A stretch of 64,000 nucleotides of DNA from Planktosalinus sp963975935 (GTDB taxonomy: Bacteria > Bacteroidota > Bacteroidia > Flavobacteriales > Flavobacteriaceae). The notes below the pieces were generated by a model, which had not been told where the DNA came from, did no database searches, and was given only the letters and a program-made list of their open reading frames with translations. Both the position numbers and the translations under genes were made by a program. Location: positions 434,001 through 498,000 of the forward strand of contig CAXBIQ010000001.1 in NCBI GenBank assembly GCA_963975935.1, given 5' to 3'. Below, one piece after another: positions 1-7,741 of this stretch (position 1 is the first letter of the stretch; every line of letters starts with the position of its first letter).

Positions 1-705
1 CAATCCCAATCCTTTGGTCTGATTTATATGGTTAGTAGTAAATTGATTTATGTGAACGTAAATAATTCCAATATCATCACTCATTCGGGTTTGCCAGTCA
101 AAACCATACAATTCTTTCAACCATTTAAAAGGTGTAGTTCTGAACATAACATTGGGGTTTTTGTAATGCCGGCCATCATCCAATAGTATGATTAGCAGAT
201 AAACCCTGTTGAATCCAATTTCGGTATATCCATTTGCCTGAATAGTTCCCTTTTTTTGAACGCTTGTAATCTTGTTTATTTTTGGTGGTTGATTTTCAAG
301 CGATTCGGTTTTTACTATTTTACATTCTATTCCAACCGCATTTTGTTCCTTTCCTTGTTCATACAGAAGAATGTCAATATCCCCTGGCATTTTGTTTGGG
401 ATTGTGATAGGTTCTTTAACGCCACATTGGTATTTCACCGAATTTGCGGATGGAAATACATTACTAAATAACATCTTTTTGAAATCTCGATTTTCCATAA
501 GCCAATTAACGGCTTGGTCTTCGCTATCAAAAGTTCTGGTAACACTTACATCTGGCTTGGGATTGTTTACGAAAAATGAAATGGTCGAAGAACCATCAAG
601 AGGTTGTCTATCCGAAAACACATATTCTGTCACCTCATATTCTGGTGGTGGTTCTTTTCGGAAGAATTGAACTATTCTATTTTTAATACCTGCCCATATT
701 CTCAT
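1..705 (-). CDS. PD-(D/E)XK nuclease-like protein, partial (3' end outside window)
   Basis: The minus strand is open from an ATG at 705 to base 1 (235 codons, no stop), so the C-terminus lies outside the window. I do not recognise the full protein. The segment around residues 108-131 reads GDIDILLY, then about ten residues, then GIECKIVK. This is the D...(E)xK arrangement of the PD-(D/E)XK nuclease fold, and it is followed by a Gln-containing stretch (IQANGYTEIGFNRVYLLIIL) as seen in RecB-like members. The start lies 3 bp after the stop of the upstream gene, so the two are co-transcribed. It is cargo of the integrative element that ends near 3213. A defence or restriction role is plausible but is inference. 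The fold assignment rests on motif reading only. Confidence 0.6.
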   Translation of the reverse strand, partial: MRIWAGIKNRIVQFFRKEPPPEYEVTEYVFSDRQPLDGSSTISFFVNNPKPDVSVTRTFDSEDQAVNWLMENRDFKKMLFSNVFPSANSVKYQCGVKEPITIPNKMPGDIDILLYEQGKEQNAVGIECKIVKTESLENQPPKINKITSVQKKGTIQANGYTEIGFNRVYLLIILLDDGRHYKNPNVMFRTTPFKWLKELYGFDWQTRMSDDIGIIYVHINQFTTNHINQTKGLGL

Positions 706-708
706 ACG

Positions 709-1620
709 TTAAAATGGAAATATTTGGTTAGTAAATTGTTTGAATATGTCGCTGGCGATAGCTTTGTCAAAGGCTTTGGCTGCGACCAAATCGCCAAGTT
801 TTGATTTTAATAACTGACCAAACGATTTTTTGCTAAGATGCGGAATGTCTTTGCGCAGCTCATCAAACTCATCGAAGATGATTTGCTGACCATATCCTGA
901 TCTTTTAACTTCGGCAAGTACCTCTTTGAGAAGTGTTTTTAATTCTTCATCAGAATCGCTAATTTTTGAGTAGTCGGGCACTTGGGATTTTCTGGCTTGT
1001 TCAATGGCATACTTTCCCTCAAGTTTTAGTTTGGCATTTACCTCACGACCATTCATAGTCTCAATAAGGCCTCGTTCTTCAAGCATTCTACCATAGTCCC
1101 AATCTTCGCTACGCCCACCTAACTTTAGGCCGTTACCTTCAAGAATCCACTTAATAGAATAGTATTTCCCATCATTATACAGTTCATATAGTTTAGAAAG
1201 TATAAGATCAAGAATGCCTTCGGTATCAAGGTTTTTACGCTCTTCTAAATCAATGTCATCAGCTCGCACAATAGCATCTGAAATGAATAATATTTTTAAA
1301 TAGTAATCAAGCCCATTAATTTCATCTTTAATGGTTTGAATAGTGTTTTTGACTCTTTGGTCGATACCTAATTTCATTCCGAAATTATATCCTTGTTGAG
1401 CCTTAAACTCGTATGCAAAATTGGTGTGTTCAGGGTCAAAAGAAGCCTTTACATAACTGATTACATCGCTTTCCCACGATTGTTTTTCCTCTTTCAATTC
1501 ATTTAATAAATCCTCAGTTCTTGCTGCTTTATATTTTTTAATAAGCGCATTTCCTTCGGACTGAAAATTTTCAAGACTACTTTTAAATTCAGTCCATTTA
1601 ACCTTTAACACCATAAACAT
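709..1620 (-). CDS. Unrecognised cytoplasmic protein, element cargo
   Basis: I do not recognise this family. The frame opens further upstream at a TTG (1653), but the first ATG codons are at 1620 and 1614, so I chose 1620. The product is about 303 aa, highly charged, with no signal peptide or membrane segment. The N-terminal half looks helical. The middle (YYSIKWILEGNGLKLGG and LEERGLIETMNGREVNAKLK) has the feel of a winged-helix or effector-binding segment. The C-terminus is Lys/Leu-rich and helical. It sits between the integrase (stop at 1706) and the PD-(D/E)XK-like gene, with only 3 bp to the latter. The pair may form one functional unit, but nothing in the sequence proves a role. Confidence 0.55.
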   Translation of the reverse strand: MFMVLKVKWTEFKSSLENFQSEGNALIKKYKAARTEDLLNELKEEKQSWESDVISYVKASFDPEHTNFAYEFKAQQGYNFGMKLGIDQRVKNTIQTIKDEINGLDYYLKILFISDAIVRADDIDLEERKNLDTEGILDLILSKLYELYNDGKYYSIKWILEGNGLKLGGRSEDWDYGRMLEERGLIETMNGREVNAKLKLEGKYAIEQARKSQVPDYSKISDSDEELKTLLKEVLAEVKRSGYGQQIIFDEFDELRKDIPHLSKKSFGQLLKSKLGDLVAAKAFDKAIASDIFKQFTNQIFPF

Positions 1621-1705
1621 AAAATTATGTTGGTAAAGGTAAGGGAATGGCAATTGAATATGTTGAAATATGACTTTAAAATATTTGCAGATGGCTGATA
1701 ATAGT

Positions 1706-2920
1706 TCAAAAATTTACCACACTATCCAAAGCATCATCTGCTTCTTTGTGAATAAAATTAGCTTGATAGTTCAATGTGGTTTTTAAATCGCTATGACGAT
1801 ACAATTTTTGCAGCATAAAGGGATGGATGGTATCACCAGCAATATTGCCAAAGGTATGCCTCGCAATATGCATTGTAATTTTCTTATCAATTTTCGCCTT
1901 TTTAGCTATAGATTTTAAGTTGTCATTAAATTTCTTGGTAGCTGTCTTTCTCTTGTTATAGACATCTTTTGCATCATCGAGATTCGCTTTTTTCAATTCG
2001 GGAAAAACAAAATCGGTTGCATATCTTTTGTCTTCTTTGTAATAATCTAAAATTTTGAAAACCTTATCTGGAATTTTTAATGATAGTAATTTTGAGTTTT
2101 TGTTCATTCTATAATGCAACCTTTTGTCGTATATGTCAGACCACTTTGTCCACAATACATCGGTAACTCGCATTCCGGCAAAATTAAAACTAAAGAGCCA
2201 GACATTTCGAGTGTGTATTTCACTCAAAGTTAAATTCTCAAGAGCTTCTATGGCTCTTACTTCAATAATATTCAACCCGACTTTGCTTGTTTCTGGAAAC
2301 TTAATTTTAATCTTGTCACCACCAAAAGGATATAATTCCCTACTAACTATTTTGAGCTTAATAGCTCTGTTGAACAACAACCTAATGAGGACTAAGATGT
2401 TCATTACTGATGTTTCTGAAAGTTCGTGTTTGGCTTTCAAATATATCATCAGCTTTTTTAGGAAGCGTTCGTTAATTTCCTGAAAAGCCAACTGTTTTGA
2501 TTTATTAAACTTTATGATATAGCTAACCAAAGCACTATCCGTAGATAAGCGGTTTAATTTTTCGGCGATTTCCAATTCGTCCAGATGCTCTTGTGCTAGT
2601 TCAAAAAAGGTAGCAGAGTTTCCCGAGGCATATATCTCTTTTTTGATTTGGTTGGCAGATGCATCTTTATGCTCGGATTGTAAGTCAATAAGTGCTTTAT
2701 TGGCGTTCGAGAGTTCCTGTGATAGCAACTTGTTTAAACTATCAGCATTTGAATTAGACTTTCTTACTCGAATATTTTTTTCGTCCCAATCCTCTATGTC
2801 AATATAATGACCTATATATTGATATGTTGAACGACGATTTTTTGTAATTCGAACAGCTAATGGGTAAAGCCCTTTACTGTTTGGTTTTTTACGTAGAACT
2901 ATCTTTGCGTTTGATGACAT
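1706..2920 (-). CDS. Tyrosine site-specific integrase of an integrative element
   Basis: A 404-aa phage-type integrase of the Bacteroidota kind. The N-terminus (about 1-100) has the short beta-rich arm-binding form (KKPNSKGLYPLAVRITKNRR ... YIGHYIDIEDW). A SAM-like core-binding domain covers about 100-200. The catalytic domain shows the full tyrosine-recombinase set: R251 in AGMRVTD, a Lys near 274, H351 and R354 in HIARH, H376 in YRHSDLKT and the nucleophile Y385 in TLNYQ. It is transcribed away from the tRNA-Leu fragment at 3158-3213, with the putative arm sites at 2951-3058 between the two. That is the usual int-att layout, so it likely catalyses integration and excision of the element extending leftward. 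All active-site residues are intact. Confidence 0.93.
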   Translation of the reverse strand: MSSNAKIVLRKKPNSKGLYPLAVRITKNRRSTYQYIGHYIDIEDWDEKNIRVRKSNSNADSLNKLLSQELSNANKALIDLQSEHKDASANQIKKEIYASGNSATFFELAQEHLDELEIAEKLNRLSTDSALVSYIIKFNKSKQLAFQEINERFLKKLMIYLKAKHELSETSVMNILVLIRLLFNRAIKLKIVSRELYPFGGDKIKIKFPETSKVGLNIIEVRAIEALENLTLSEIHTRNVWLFSFNFAGMRVTDVLWTKWSDIYDKRLHYRMNKNSKLLSLKIPDKVFKILDYYKEDKRYATDFVFPELKKANLDDAKDVYNKRKTATKKFNDNLKSIAKKAKIDKKITMHIARHTFGNIAGDTIHPFMLQKLYRHSDLKTTLNYQANFIHKEADDALDSVVNF

Positions 2921-2950
2921 AATTGACCTGTTTTGAGTACGAAAGTCAAA

Positions 2951-2973
2951 TCAGGTACAACATAGGTACAACA
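2951..2973. repeat. Direct repeat 1, putative integrase arm-type site
   Basis: This 23-bp sequence is repeated exactly at 3036-3058, 85 bp away. Each copy contains AGGTACAACA twice with an 11-bp period, so four short sites lie between the integrase start and the tRNA fragment. Number, spacing and position fit arm-type binding sites of a tyrosine integrase. They may also let the integrase repress its own promoter (inference). Confidence 0.6.
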
Positions 2974-3035
2974 TTCCATTTTGAATGTATTCCTTTACCT
3001 AAGTACACCATAAAGATACGAAATTATTGTTCTTT

Positions 3036-3058
3036 TCAGGTACAACATAGGTACAACA
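3036..3058. repeat. Direct repeat 2, putative integrase arm-type site
   Basis: Exact second copy of the 23-bp repeat at 2951-2973, again with two AGGTACAACA cores. It lies about 100 bp from the tRNA-Leu fragment that I read as the crossover region. Confidence 0.6.
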
Positions 3059-3157
3059 AATGTTGAAATCAATTGATATTAGATGATATTAAAGAAAATG
3101 TAGAATCGTATAATCAATTGAAAATGAATGACTTTGTTTCAATTTGGTGCAATATAC

Positions 3158-3213
3158 GCTAGACTTAGGATCTGGTGCCGCAAGGTGTGGGGGTTCGAGT
3201 CCCTTCATCCGCA
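3158..3213 (+). pseudogene. tRNA-Leu(UAG) 3' fragment, attachment site of the element
   Basis: The sequence contains an anticodon arm with loop CTTAGGA (anticodon TAG), the long variable arm expected of tRNA-Leu (GCC-GCAA-GGT), a T arm with GTTCGAGTC, and an acceptor 3' strand ending CATCCGCA. The matching 5' acceptor strand (GCGGATG) and a normal D arm are absent upstream. It is therefore a 3' part of the gene, not a complete tRNA. This is what remains when an element integrates into the 3' half of a tRNA gene. The intact, reconstituted tRNA-Leu should then lie at the other end of the element, left of this window and in the same orientation. Which end is called attL or attR is convention. 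Confidence 0.75.
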
Positions 3214-3486
3214 CAAAGAAAGCTTCTCAAAAATGAGAGGCTTTTTTATTTCAACAAAGCTTTTTTATATGATAAAATTTGAAGGGACGAGAAGTTTATC
3301 CCGATGGCTATCGGGAAGTCCCTTCATCCGCACAAAGAAAGCTTCTCAAAAATGAGAGGCTTTTTTATTTCAACAAAGCTTTTTTATATGATAAAATTTG
3401 AAGGGTCGAGAAGTTTATCCCGATGGCTATCGGGAAGTCCTTTCATCCGCACAACAGAAAGCTTCTCAGTTATGAGGAGCTTTTTT
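3201..3486 (+). repeat. 119-bp tandem repeat carrying the tRNA 3' tail and a terminator
   Basis: Units start at 3201, 3320 and 3439. The first two are almost identical over the full 119 bp, and the third diverges after about 45 bp. Each unit begins with the last bases of the tRNA (CCCTTCATCCGCAC), followed by a 9-bp stem-loop with a T tract. The first two then hold a spacer ending in a small CCCGAT...ATCGGG hairpin. No coding potential is convincing. Confidence 0.8.
3221..3247 (+). terminator. Rho-independent terminator after the tRNA fragment (first of three)
   Basis: AGCTTCTCA and TGAGAGGCT form a 9-bp stem with one G-T pair and an AAAA loop, followed by TTTTTT. Equivalent hairpins recur at 3340-3366 and 3460-3486 in the next repeat units. 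This was presumably the original tRNA-Leu terminator, later copied. Confidence 0.7.
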
Positions 3487-3595
3487 GTATTTATGGAATA
3501 TACTTTTTCTTTCATTTTTAAGTTATTTCAAATGAAATAAGCGCTTTAAAGTTCCTTAACTTTAGTATTTTTACACCAGAAAACATCAAATCCAT

Positions 3596-4474
3596 ATGAG
3601 CACGTCTTTTGAAAAATACCAGAAACGCCGTTTGATTTCCTCATATTTCTCGGTAGTAATCAGTATATCACTGGTATTGTTTTTACTGGGGCTGCTGGGG
3701 CTTTTGGTATTGAACACCAAAAAAGTAGCTGATCATTTCAAGGAACAAATTGCGTTGACCATCTATTTGAAAGACACCGCCAAGGAAGTTGAAATCAATC
3801 AAATGCAGAAAAGCCTGGCACTGGCAGAGTATACTAAAAGCGCCGAATTTATCTCCAAAGAAGAGGCTGCAGTTGAACACAGCGCCACCATCGGTGAAGA
3901 TTTTATGGATTTTCTGGGATACAACCCCTTGCAAAATTCCATTGATGTGTATTTAAATGCAGACTATGTCACACCTGAATTGATGGAAGAAATTACTTCC
4001 GAAATCACCGCAAAGGGTTTTGTGGATGAGGTGATTTATGACAAGCCCCTCATCGCATTGCTCAATGATAATGTAAAGAAAATAAGTCTTTGGATACTGA
4101 TTATAAGCGGAGTTTTTACCTTTATCGCAGTCTTGTTAATCAACAGTTCCATCAGGCTTTCGGTCTATTCAAAGCGGTTTACCATTAAAACTATGCAAAT
4201 GGTGGGGGCTACAAAAAGTTTTATCAGAAAACCTTTTATCTGGAAAAGTATCAAACTGGGTATAGTGGGTATTGTTGTGGCCTGGATAGGGATGGGCATC
4301 GTGATTTATTACCTCAATCAAACCTTCCCGGAACTTTTACTACTGGAACAACCCTTGATATTAGGGGCATTGTTTCTGTTGATTTTTGTTTTGGGAGTTT
4401 TCATTTCCTGGTTGAGCACCTTCTTTGCCACACAACGGTTTTTGAATTTAAGAACGGATGAATTGTATTATTAG
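3596..4474 (+). CDS. ftsX: Cell division protein FtsX (permease-like)
   Basis: The 292-aa protein has the FtsX layout: a short cytoplasmic N-terminus, TM1 at about 18-40, an extracytoplasmic domain at about 41-160, and three more membrane segments at about 163-183, 220-240 and 255-275. The MQMVGAT motif of the FtsX permease domain is at about 200-206. In the family, FtsX pairs with the ATPase FtsE in the inner membrane and controls cell-wall hydrolases at the divisome. No ftsE is adjacent here, which is common in this phylum. It is the first chromosomal gene right of the integrated element. Downstream genes on the same strand run to uppP. Confidence 0.93.
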   Translation: MSTSFEKYQKRRLISSYFSVVISISLVLFLLGLLGLLVLNTKKVADHFKEQIALTIYLKDTAKEVEINQMQKSLALAEYTKSAEFISKEEAAVEHSATIGEDFMDFLGYNPLQNSIDVYLNADYVTPELMEEITSEITAKGFVDEVIYDKPLIALLNDNVKKISLWILIISGVFTFIAVLLINSSIRLSVYSKRFTIKTMQMVGATKSFIRKPFIWKSIKLGIVGIVVAWIGMGIVIYYLNQTFPELLLLEQPLILGALFLLIFVLGVFISWLSTFFATQRFLNLRTDELYY

Positions 4475-4534
4475 AAGTATGAGGTAAGAAGTACGAAGTT
4501 AGAAGTATGAGGTAAGAAGTACGAAGTTAGAAGT
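4473..4534. repeat. 28-bp tandem repeat with inverted copy beyond the next gene
   Basis: Two perfect 28-bp units (4473-4500 and 4501-4528) plus the start of a third, overlapping the ftsX stop codon. The last 14 bases of each unit (AGAAGTACGAAGTT) occur as an exact inverted copy at 4921-4934, so inverted repeats flank the four-helix-bundle gene. Confidence 0.8.
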
Positions 4535-4535
4535 A

Positions 4536-4889
4536 ATGATGCAAAATGATTTAAAAGATAGAACTAAGAAATTTGCTATTGATTGCTGGGTTTTATGTAG
4601 TAAGCTTCCGAAAACCAGAGAATATAATGCTTATGTTAACCAATTGATTAAATGTTCAAGTTCTGTTGGTGCTAACTATAGAGCTTCCCAAAGAGCAAAG
4701 TCCACAAGGGACTTTATAAATAAATTAAAAATTGTAGAAGAAGAAGCAGATGAATCTTCATATTTTCTTGAACTTTTAGGAACTGTATGTGATTTATTTC
4801 CTGAAGAGATAAAAAGACTACAAAGAGAATCTGAAGAAATATTAGCAATTATGGTTTCTTCAATCAATACTGCAAGAAAAAAATTATAA
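4536..4889 (+). CDS. Four helix bundle protein (23S rRNA IVP family)
   Basis: A 117-aa all-helical soluble protein. It matches the family of four-helix-bundle proteins often found in rRNA intervening sequences and as free genes in Bacteroidota: a basic N-terminus, VNQLIKCSSSVGANYRASQRAKS at about 36-58, and a C-terminal helix ending in basic residues. The molecular role of the family is not settled. The first two codons are both ATG; I used the first. The gene is flanked by inverted copies of AGAAGTACGAAGTT and sits between ftsX and a DUF3098 gene, which suggests it arrived as a small insertion (inference). Confidence 0.85.
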   Translation: MMQNDLKDRTKKFAIDCWVLCSKLPKTREYNAYVNQLIKCSSSVGANYRASQRAKSTRDFINKLKIVEEEADESSYFLELLGTVCDLFPEEIKRLQRESEEILAIMVSSINTARKKL

Positions 4890-4950
4890 ATTAATCCATA
4901 GAGTACAGATTTTAACTTTTAACTTCGTACTTCTAATTTAATACTTTAAT

Positions 4951-5202
4951 ATGGGTGAGCAAAAGAGAAAGTTAGAAAACAAAGAAGAATTTATTTTTCA
5001 AAAAGAAAACTACAAATGGATGTTTATTGGCCTTGGGTTTATTGCCCTTGGGTTCATCCTGATGGTGGGCGGCGGCAGCGACGACCCCAATGTGTTCAAC
5101 CCCGAGATATATAACTGGAGGCGCATAAGATTAGCCCCGGCGTTAATCCTGATAGGATTTGCCATTGAAGTGTATGCAATCCTTTTGAACCCAAAAAAAT
5201 AA
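4951..5202 (+). CDS. DUF3098 small membrane protein
   Basis: 83 aa with a charged N-terminus and two membrane helices (about 24-41 and 60-78) separated by a GGGSDDPNVFNPEIYNWRR loop typical of DUF3098. Function unknown. In Flavobacteriaceae this gene commonly lies between ftsX and uppP, as here; its stop is 3 bp before the uppP start, so the two are probably co-transcribed. A link to envelope or division work is suggested by the neighbours only. Confidence 0.85.
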   Translation: MGEQKRKLENKEEFIFQKENYKWMFIGLGFIALGFILMVGGGSDDPNVFNPEIYNWRRIRLAPALILIGFAIEVYAILLNPKK

Positions 5203-5205
5203 TAA

Positions 5206-6000
5206 ATGACCTATCTTGACGCATTAATCCTTGGAGCCGTCCAGGGGTTGACGGAGTTTTTACCCGTTTCTTCCAGCGGTCATCTTGAAATTGGGAAAGC
5301 CATATTAGGCGATCAAAGCGTTCCGCAAGAAAGCTTATTGTTTACTGTGGTGGTACACTTTGCCACAGCACTGAGCACGGTAATTGTTTTTAGAAAAGAT
5401 ATTGTCGAAATCTTTCAGGGCCTCTTTCATTTGAAATGGAATGAGGAATTCAAATACTCCCTGAAGATAATTTTATCGATGGTCCCTGCGGTTTTTATCG
5501 GGCTGGTATTTAGTGACCAACTGGAATCTTTTTTTAGTGGTGATATACTATTTGTGGGTTTTATGTTAATCATCACGGCCTTGCTTTTATGGCTTGCAGA
5601 TAAAGCCAAAAAAACAACCAAAAAAGTAACCTTTCAAAATGCTTTTGTCATTGGTGTAGCACAGGCCATTGCCATTCTCCCGGGTATTTCCCGCAGTGGT
5701 GCTACCATTGCAACATCTGTTTTGCTGGGTATCGACAGGGAGCGGGCGGCACGTTTTTCCTTTTTGATGGTAGTGCCGTTGATTCTGGGAAAAATGACCA
5801 AAGATATTTTAAGCGGGGACATTTCAACAGAAACGGCCAATCTGGGTATTTTGATCGCCGGTTTCGCAGCAGCCTTTGTTTTTGGTGTCATTGCCTGTAC
5901 CTGGATGATAGCCATCGTCAAGAAAAGTAAACTGTCTTATTTTGCTGTCTACTGCTTTGTAGTTGGGGTGATGTCTATTGTGTTTGGATATTATAATTAA
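5206..6000 (+). CDS. uppP: Undecaprenyl-diphosphatase UppP (BacA)
   Basis: 264-aa polytopic membrane protein. It carries both BacA signatures: GAVQGLTEFLPVSSSGH (about 10-26, with the conserved Glu and Ser/His residues) and PGISRSGAT (about 159-167, conserved Arg). The enzyme removes a phosphate from undecaprenyl diphosphate and so recycles the lipid carrier for peptidoglycan and other envelope polymers. Overproduction in other bacteria gives bacitracin resistance. Length is normal. It closes the ftsX-DUF3098-uppP run and faces a convergent lipoprotein gene 6 bp away. Confidence 0.95.
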   Translation: MTYLDALILGAVQGLTEFLPVSSSGHLEIGKAILGDQSVPQESLLFTVVVHFATALSTVIVFRKDIVEIFQGLFHLKWNEEFKYSLKIILSMVPAVFIGLVFSDQLESFFSGDILFVGFMLIITALLLWLADKAKKTTKKVTFQNAFVIGVAQAIAILPGISRSGATIATSVLLGIDRERAARFSFLMVVPLILGKMTKDILSGDISTETANLGILIAGFAAAFVFGVIACTWMIAIVKKSKLSYFAVYCFVVGVMSIVFGYYN

Positions 6001-6006
6001 TTGCTG

Positions 6007-6915
6007 TTAATTAAAATAAGAGTCATCAATATTATATTTTTTTCGAATAAGCTCAAAATATTCCTTTTCCATTTGATAGGGTCTTAAACCCACAGCAACC
6101 CTTCTTTTATCGATATTCTTAAAATCTTTAATTTTGGTGCTGTCTGCATTGTTATAAATGCCATACCAAAACTGTTCAGCCCTTCTTAAACGACTATCTA
6201 TCATACTGGGTAAAATCCTTGGTGGGGCATCTCCTTTTTTAATGTAATCGAGTAATATAGGCTTAAAATAGGTTGTGTCTTTAAAGTGCATCAGCATAGC
6301 AGTAATATCTGTATGTTCATCCACTGTTGAAGGGCCAATTAACTTATCACTAGGATAGCCGTAGGTTTCAAAAATTTCTTTGATTCTATTTTCGTTGATG
6401 CTATCCACAAATTGCATTTTTTCATAGTCGCTATTACCGGTTCTGTACAATTGATCTTGATAATTCATTTCAATAATTTCGTTGCGCAAATCTTTATTGA
6501 TAGATGATAGAAATTGGGTTTCGATTTCAGGGGCTTTGGTTGCAAAATTTTCCCATTCCGGCATTTCAAACAAGGGCTCAAAAGCCATATTATTTAAAAC
6601 TGATGAAAAAGGCATGCCATTTTCTAAAAGCATATACAAATAAGGAAAGACTTCTTCCTTTTTATCTAACCTAATGCAAATTTCAGCCATCATCCGGGGT
6701 TCATATATGGCCGTTTGATTCAATAAAGTACAGTTTTTTTCTGCTTTTTTTATTAAGTCGTATGCATTTTGATAATCTTCTTTTAAGTAAGCAATCTCTG
6801 CTTGATAAATGTACTGATGATAATCAGTTATGTAGTTGCAAGGTTCTTTTTCTTTATCCTGACAAGAAAAAAAAGCTATTATTATGGCTATAAACAATAG
6901 TTGAGAGAATTTCAT
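6007..6915 (-). CDS. Lipoprotein with TPR-like helices, unknown role
   Basis: I set the start at the ATG at 6915 rather than the longer frame (6972), because it gives a clean lipoprotein signal: MKFSQLLFIAIIIAFFSCQ with a Cys at 18. The mature part has a helix-turn-helix pair resembling a tetratricopeptide repeat (AEIAYLKEDYQNAYDLIKKAEKNC), followed by a helical domain. The C-terminal region (QLYRTGNSDYEKMQFVDSIN and IDSRLRRAEQFWYG) resembles the DUF6624-type domain seen in Bacteroidota proteins; that identification is tentative. No catalytic motif is evident. It is divergent from truB, and the two start regions share about 57 bp. Confidence 0.7.
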   Translation of the reverse strand: MKFSQLLFIAIIIAFFSCQDKEKEPCNYITDYHQYIYQAEIAYLKEDYQNAYDLIKKAEKNCTLLNQTAIYEPRMMAEICIRLDKKEEVFPYLYMLLENGMPFSSVLNNMAFEPLFEMPEWENFATKAPEIETQFLSSINKDLRNEIIEMNYQDQLYRTGNSDYEKMQFVDSINENRIKEIFETYGYPSDKLIGPSTVDEHTDITAMLMHFKDTTYFKPILLDYIKKGDAPPRILPSMIDSRLRRAEQFWYGIYNNADSTKIKDFKNIDKRRVAVGLRPYQMEKEYFELIRKKYNIDDSYFN

Positions 6916-6972
6916 ATCCAAATAGTTTATTATAAACATACAATTTTTTTTTAGAAAGAGTATTTTTGACAA

Positions 6973-7683
6973 ATGAATACAATCGCATCAGCAGCAACCT
7001 TCCAGCAAGGCCAAATCCTCTTAATCGATAAACCCCTGAACTGGACTTCTTTTCAGGTGGTCAATAAAGTGCGCTGGCTCATCAGGAAGCAATTCAAACT
7101 AACAAAGATAAAAGTAGGTCACGCCGGTACATTAGACCCATTGGCCTCAGGACTTTTAATCATTTGCACCGGAAAATTTACCAAACAAATAGATACCTAC
7201 CAGGGTCAGGAAAAAGAATACACAGGCACCTTTACCCTGGGAGCCACCACGCCCAGCTTTGACCTGGAAACCGAAATCAACGAACGGTTTGATATTTCCA
7301 ATATTTCCGAAGAAAAGATACAGGCTGCCACACACCAATTTATCGGTGAAATTCAACAACAACCACCGGTGTTTTCAGCATTAAAAAAAGATGGTAAACG
7401 CCTCTACGAATTTGCCCGTAGCGGTGAAGATGTGGAAGTCGCCTTCAGGACCGTTCATATTTCAGCATTTGAAATCACCCGCATTGCCCTGCCGGAAGTA
7501 GATTTCAGGGTGCAATGCAGCAAAGGCACATACATTCGTTCACTGGCGCATGACTTTGGCAAGGCTTTGGAGAATGGCGCACATCTTTCGGCTTTAAGGC
7601 GCACCAGAATCGGAAGTTTTTCTGTAGAAGATGCCATTTCGATAGAGGCTTTTGAAAACCTGCTTAATGCTTCAGAATCTTAA
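6973..7683 (+). CDS. truB: tRNA pseudouridine(55) synthase TruB
   Basis: 236 aa, the usual size for the bacterial enzyme without a long C-terminal extension. The catalytic motif GHAGTLDPLASGLL holds the nucleophilic Asp at about 55. The N-terminal DKPLNWTSF and the later FSALKKDGKRLYEFAR and CSKGTYIRSLAHD motifs are all TruB hallmarks. It makes the universal pseudouridine in the T loop of tRNAs. A TATTTTTG box lies only 5 bp before the ATG, so any leader would be very short if that is the promoter. Confidence 0.96.
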   Translation: MNTIASAATFQQGQILLIDKPLNWTSFQVVNKVRWLIRKQFKLTKIKVGHAGTLDPLASGLLIICTGKFTKQIDTYQGQEKEYTGTFTLGATTPSFDLETEINERFDISNISEEKIQAATHQFIGEIQQQPPVFSALKKDGKRLYEFARSGEDVEVAFRTVHISAFEITRIALPEVDFRVQCSKGTYIRSLAHDFGKALENGAHLSALRRTRIGSFSVEDAISIEAFENLLNASES

Positions 7684-7741
7684 TAAATTACTAAGCCTCA
7701 TACACTTTCGGTCGTAAAATAGTACCTTGCGACTGAAAAAT

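Noticed and set aside
256..804. Short plus-strand frames at the left end
   Set aside because: They lie antisense to the PD-(D/E)XK-like and neighbouring minus-strand genes, which have better codon patterns and recognisable motifs.
3128..3213. A complete, functional tRNA-Leu gene
   Set aside because: No 5' acceptor strand (GCGGATG) and no regular D arm precede the anticodon stem; only the 3' part is present.
3128..3540. Two short plus-strand frames with the repeated peptide EGTRSLSRWLSGSPFIR
   Set aside because: They are read through the 119-bp tandem repeat and terminator hairpins, with no start context or homology; the repetition is at DNA level.
4473..4528. CRISPR array
   Set aside because: Only two directly adjoining 28-bp units without spacers; a simple tandem repeat. 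No cas genes in the window.
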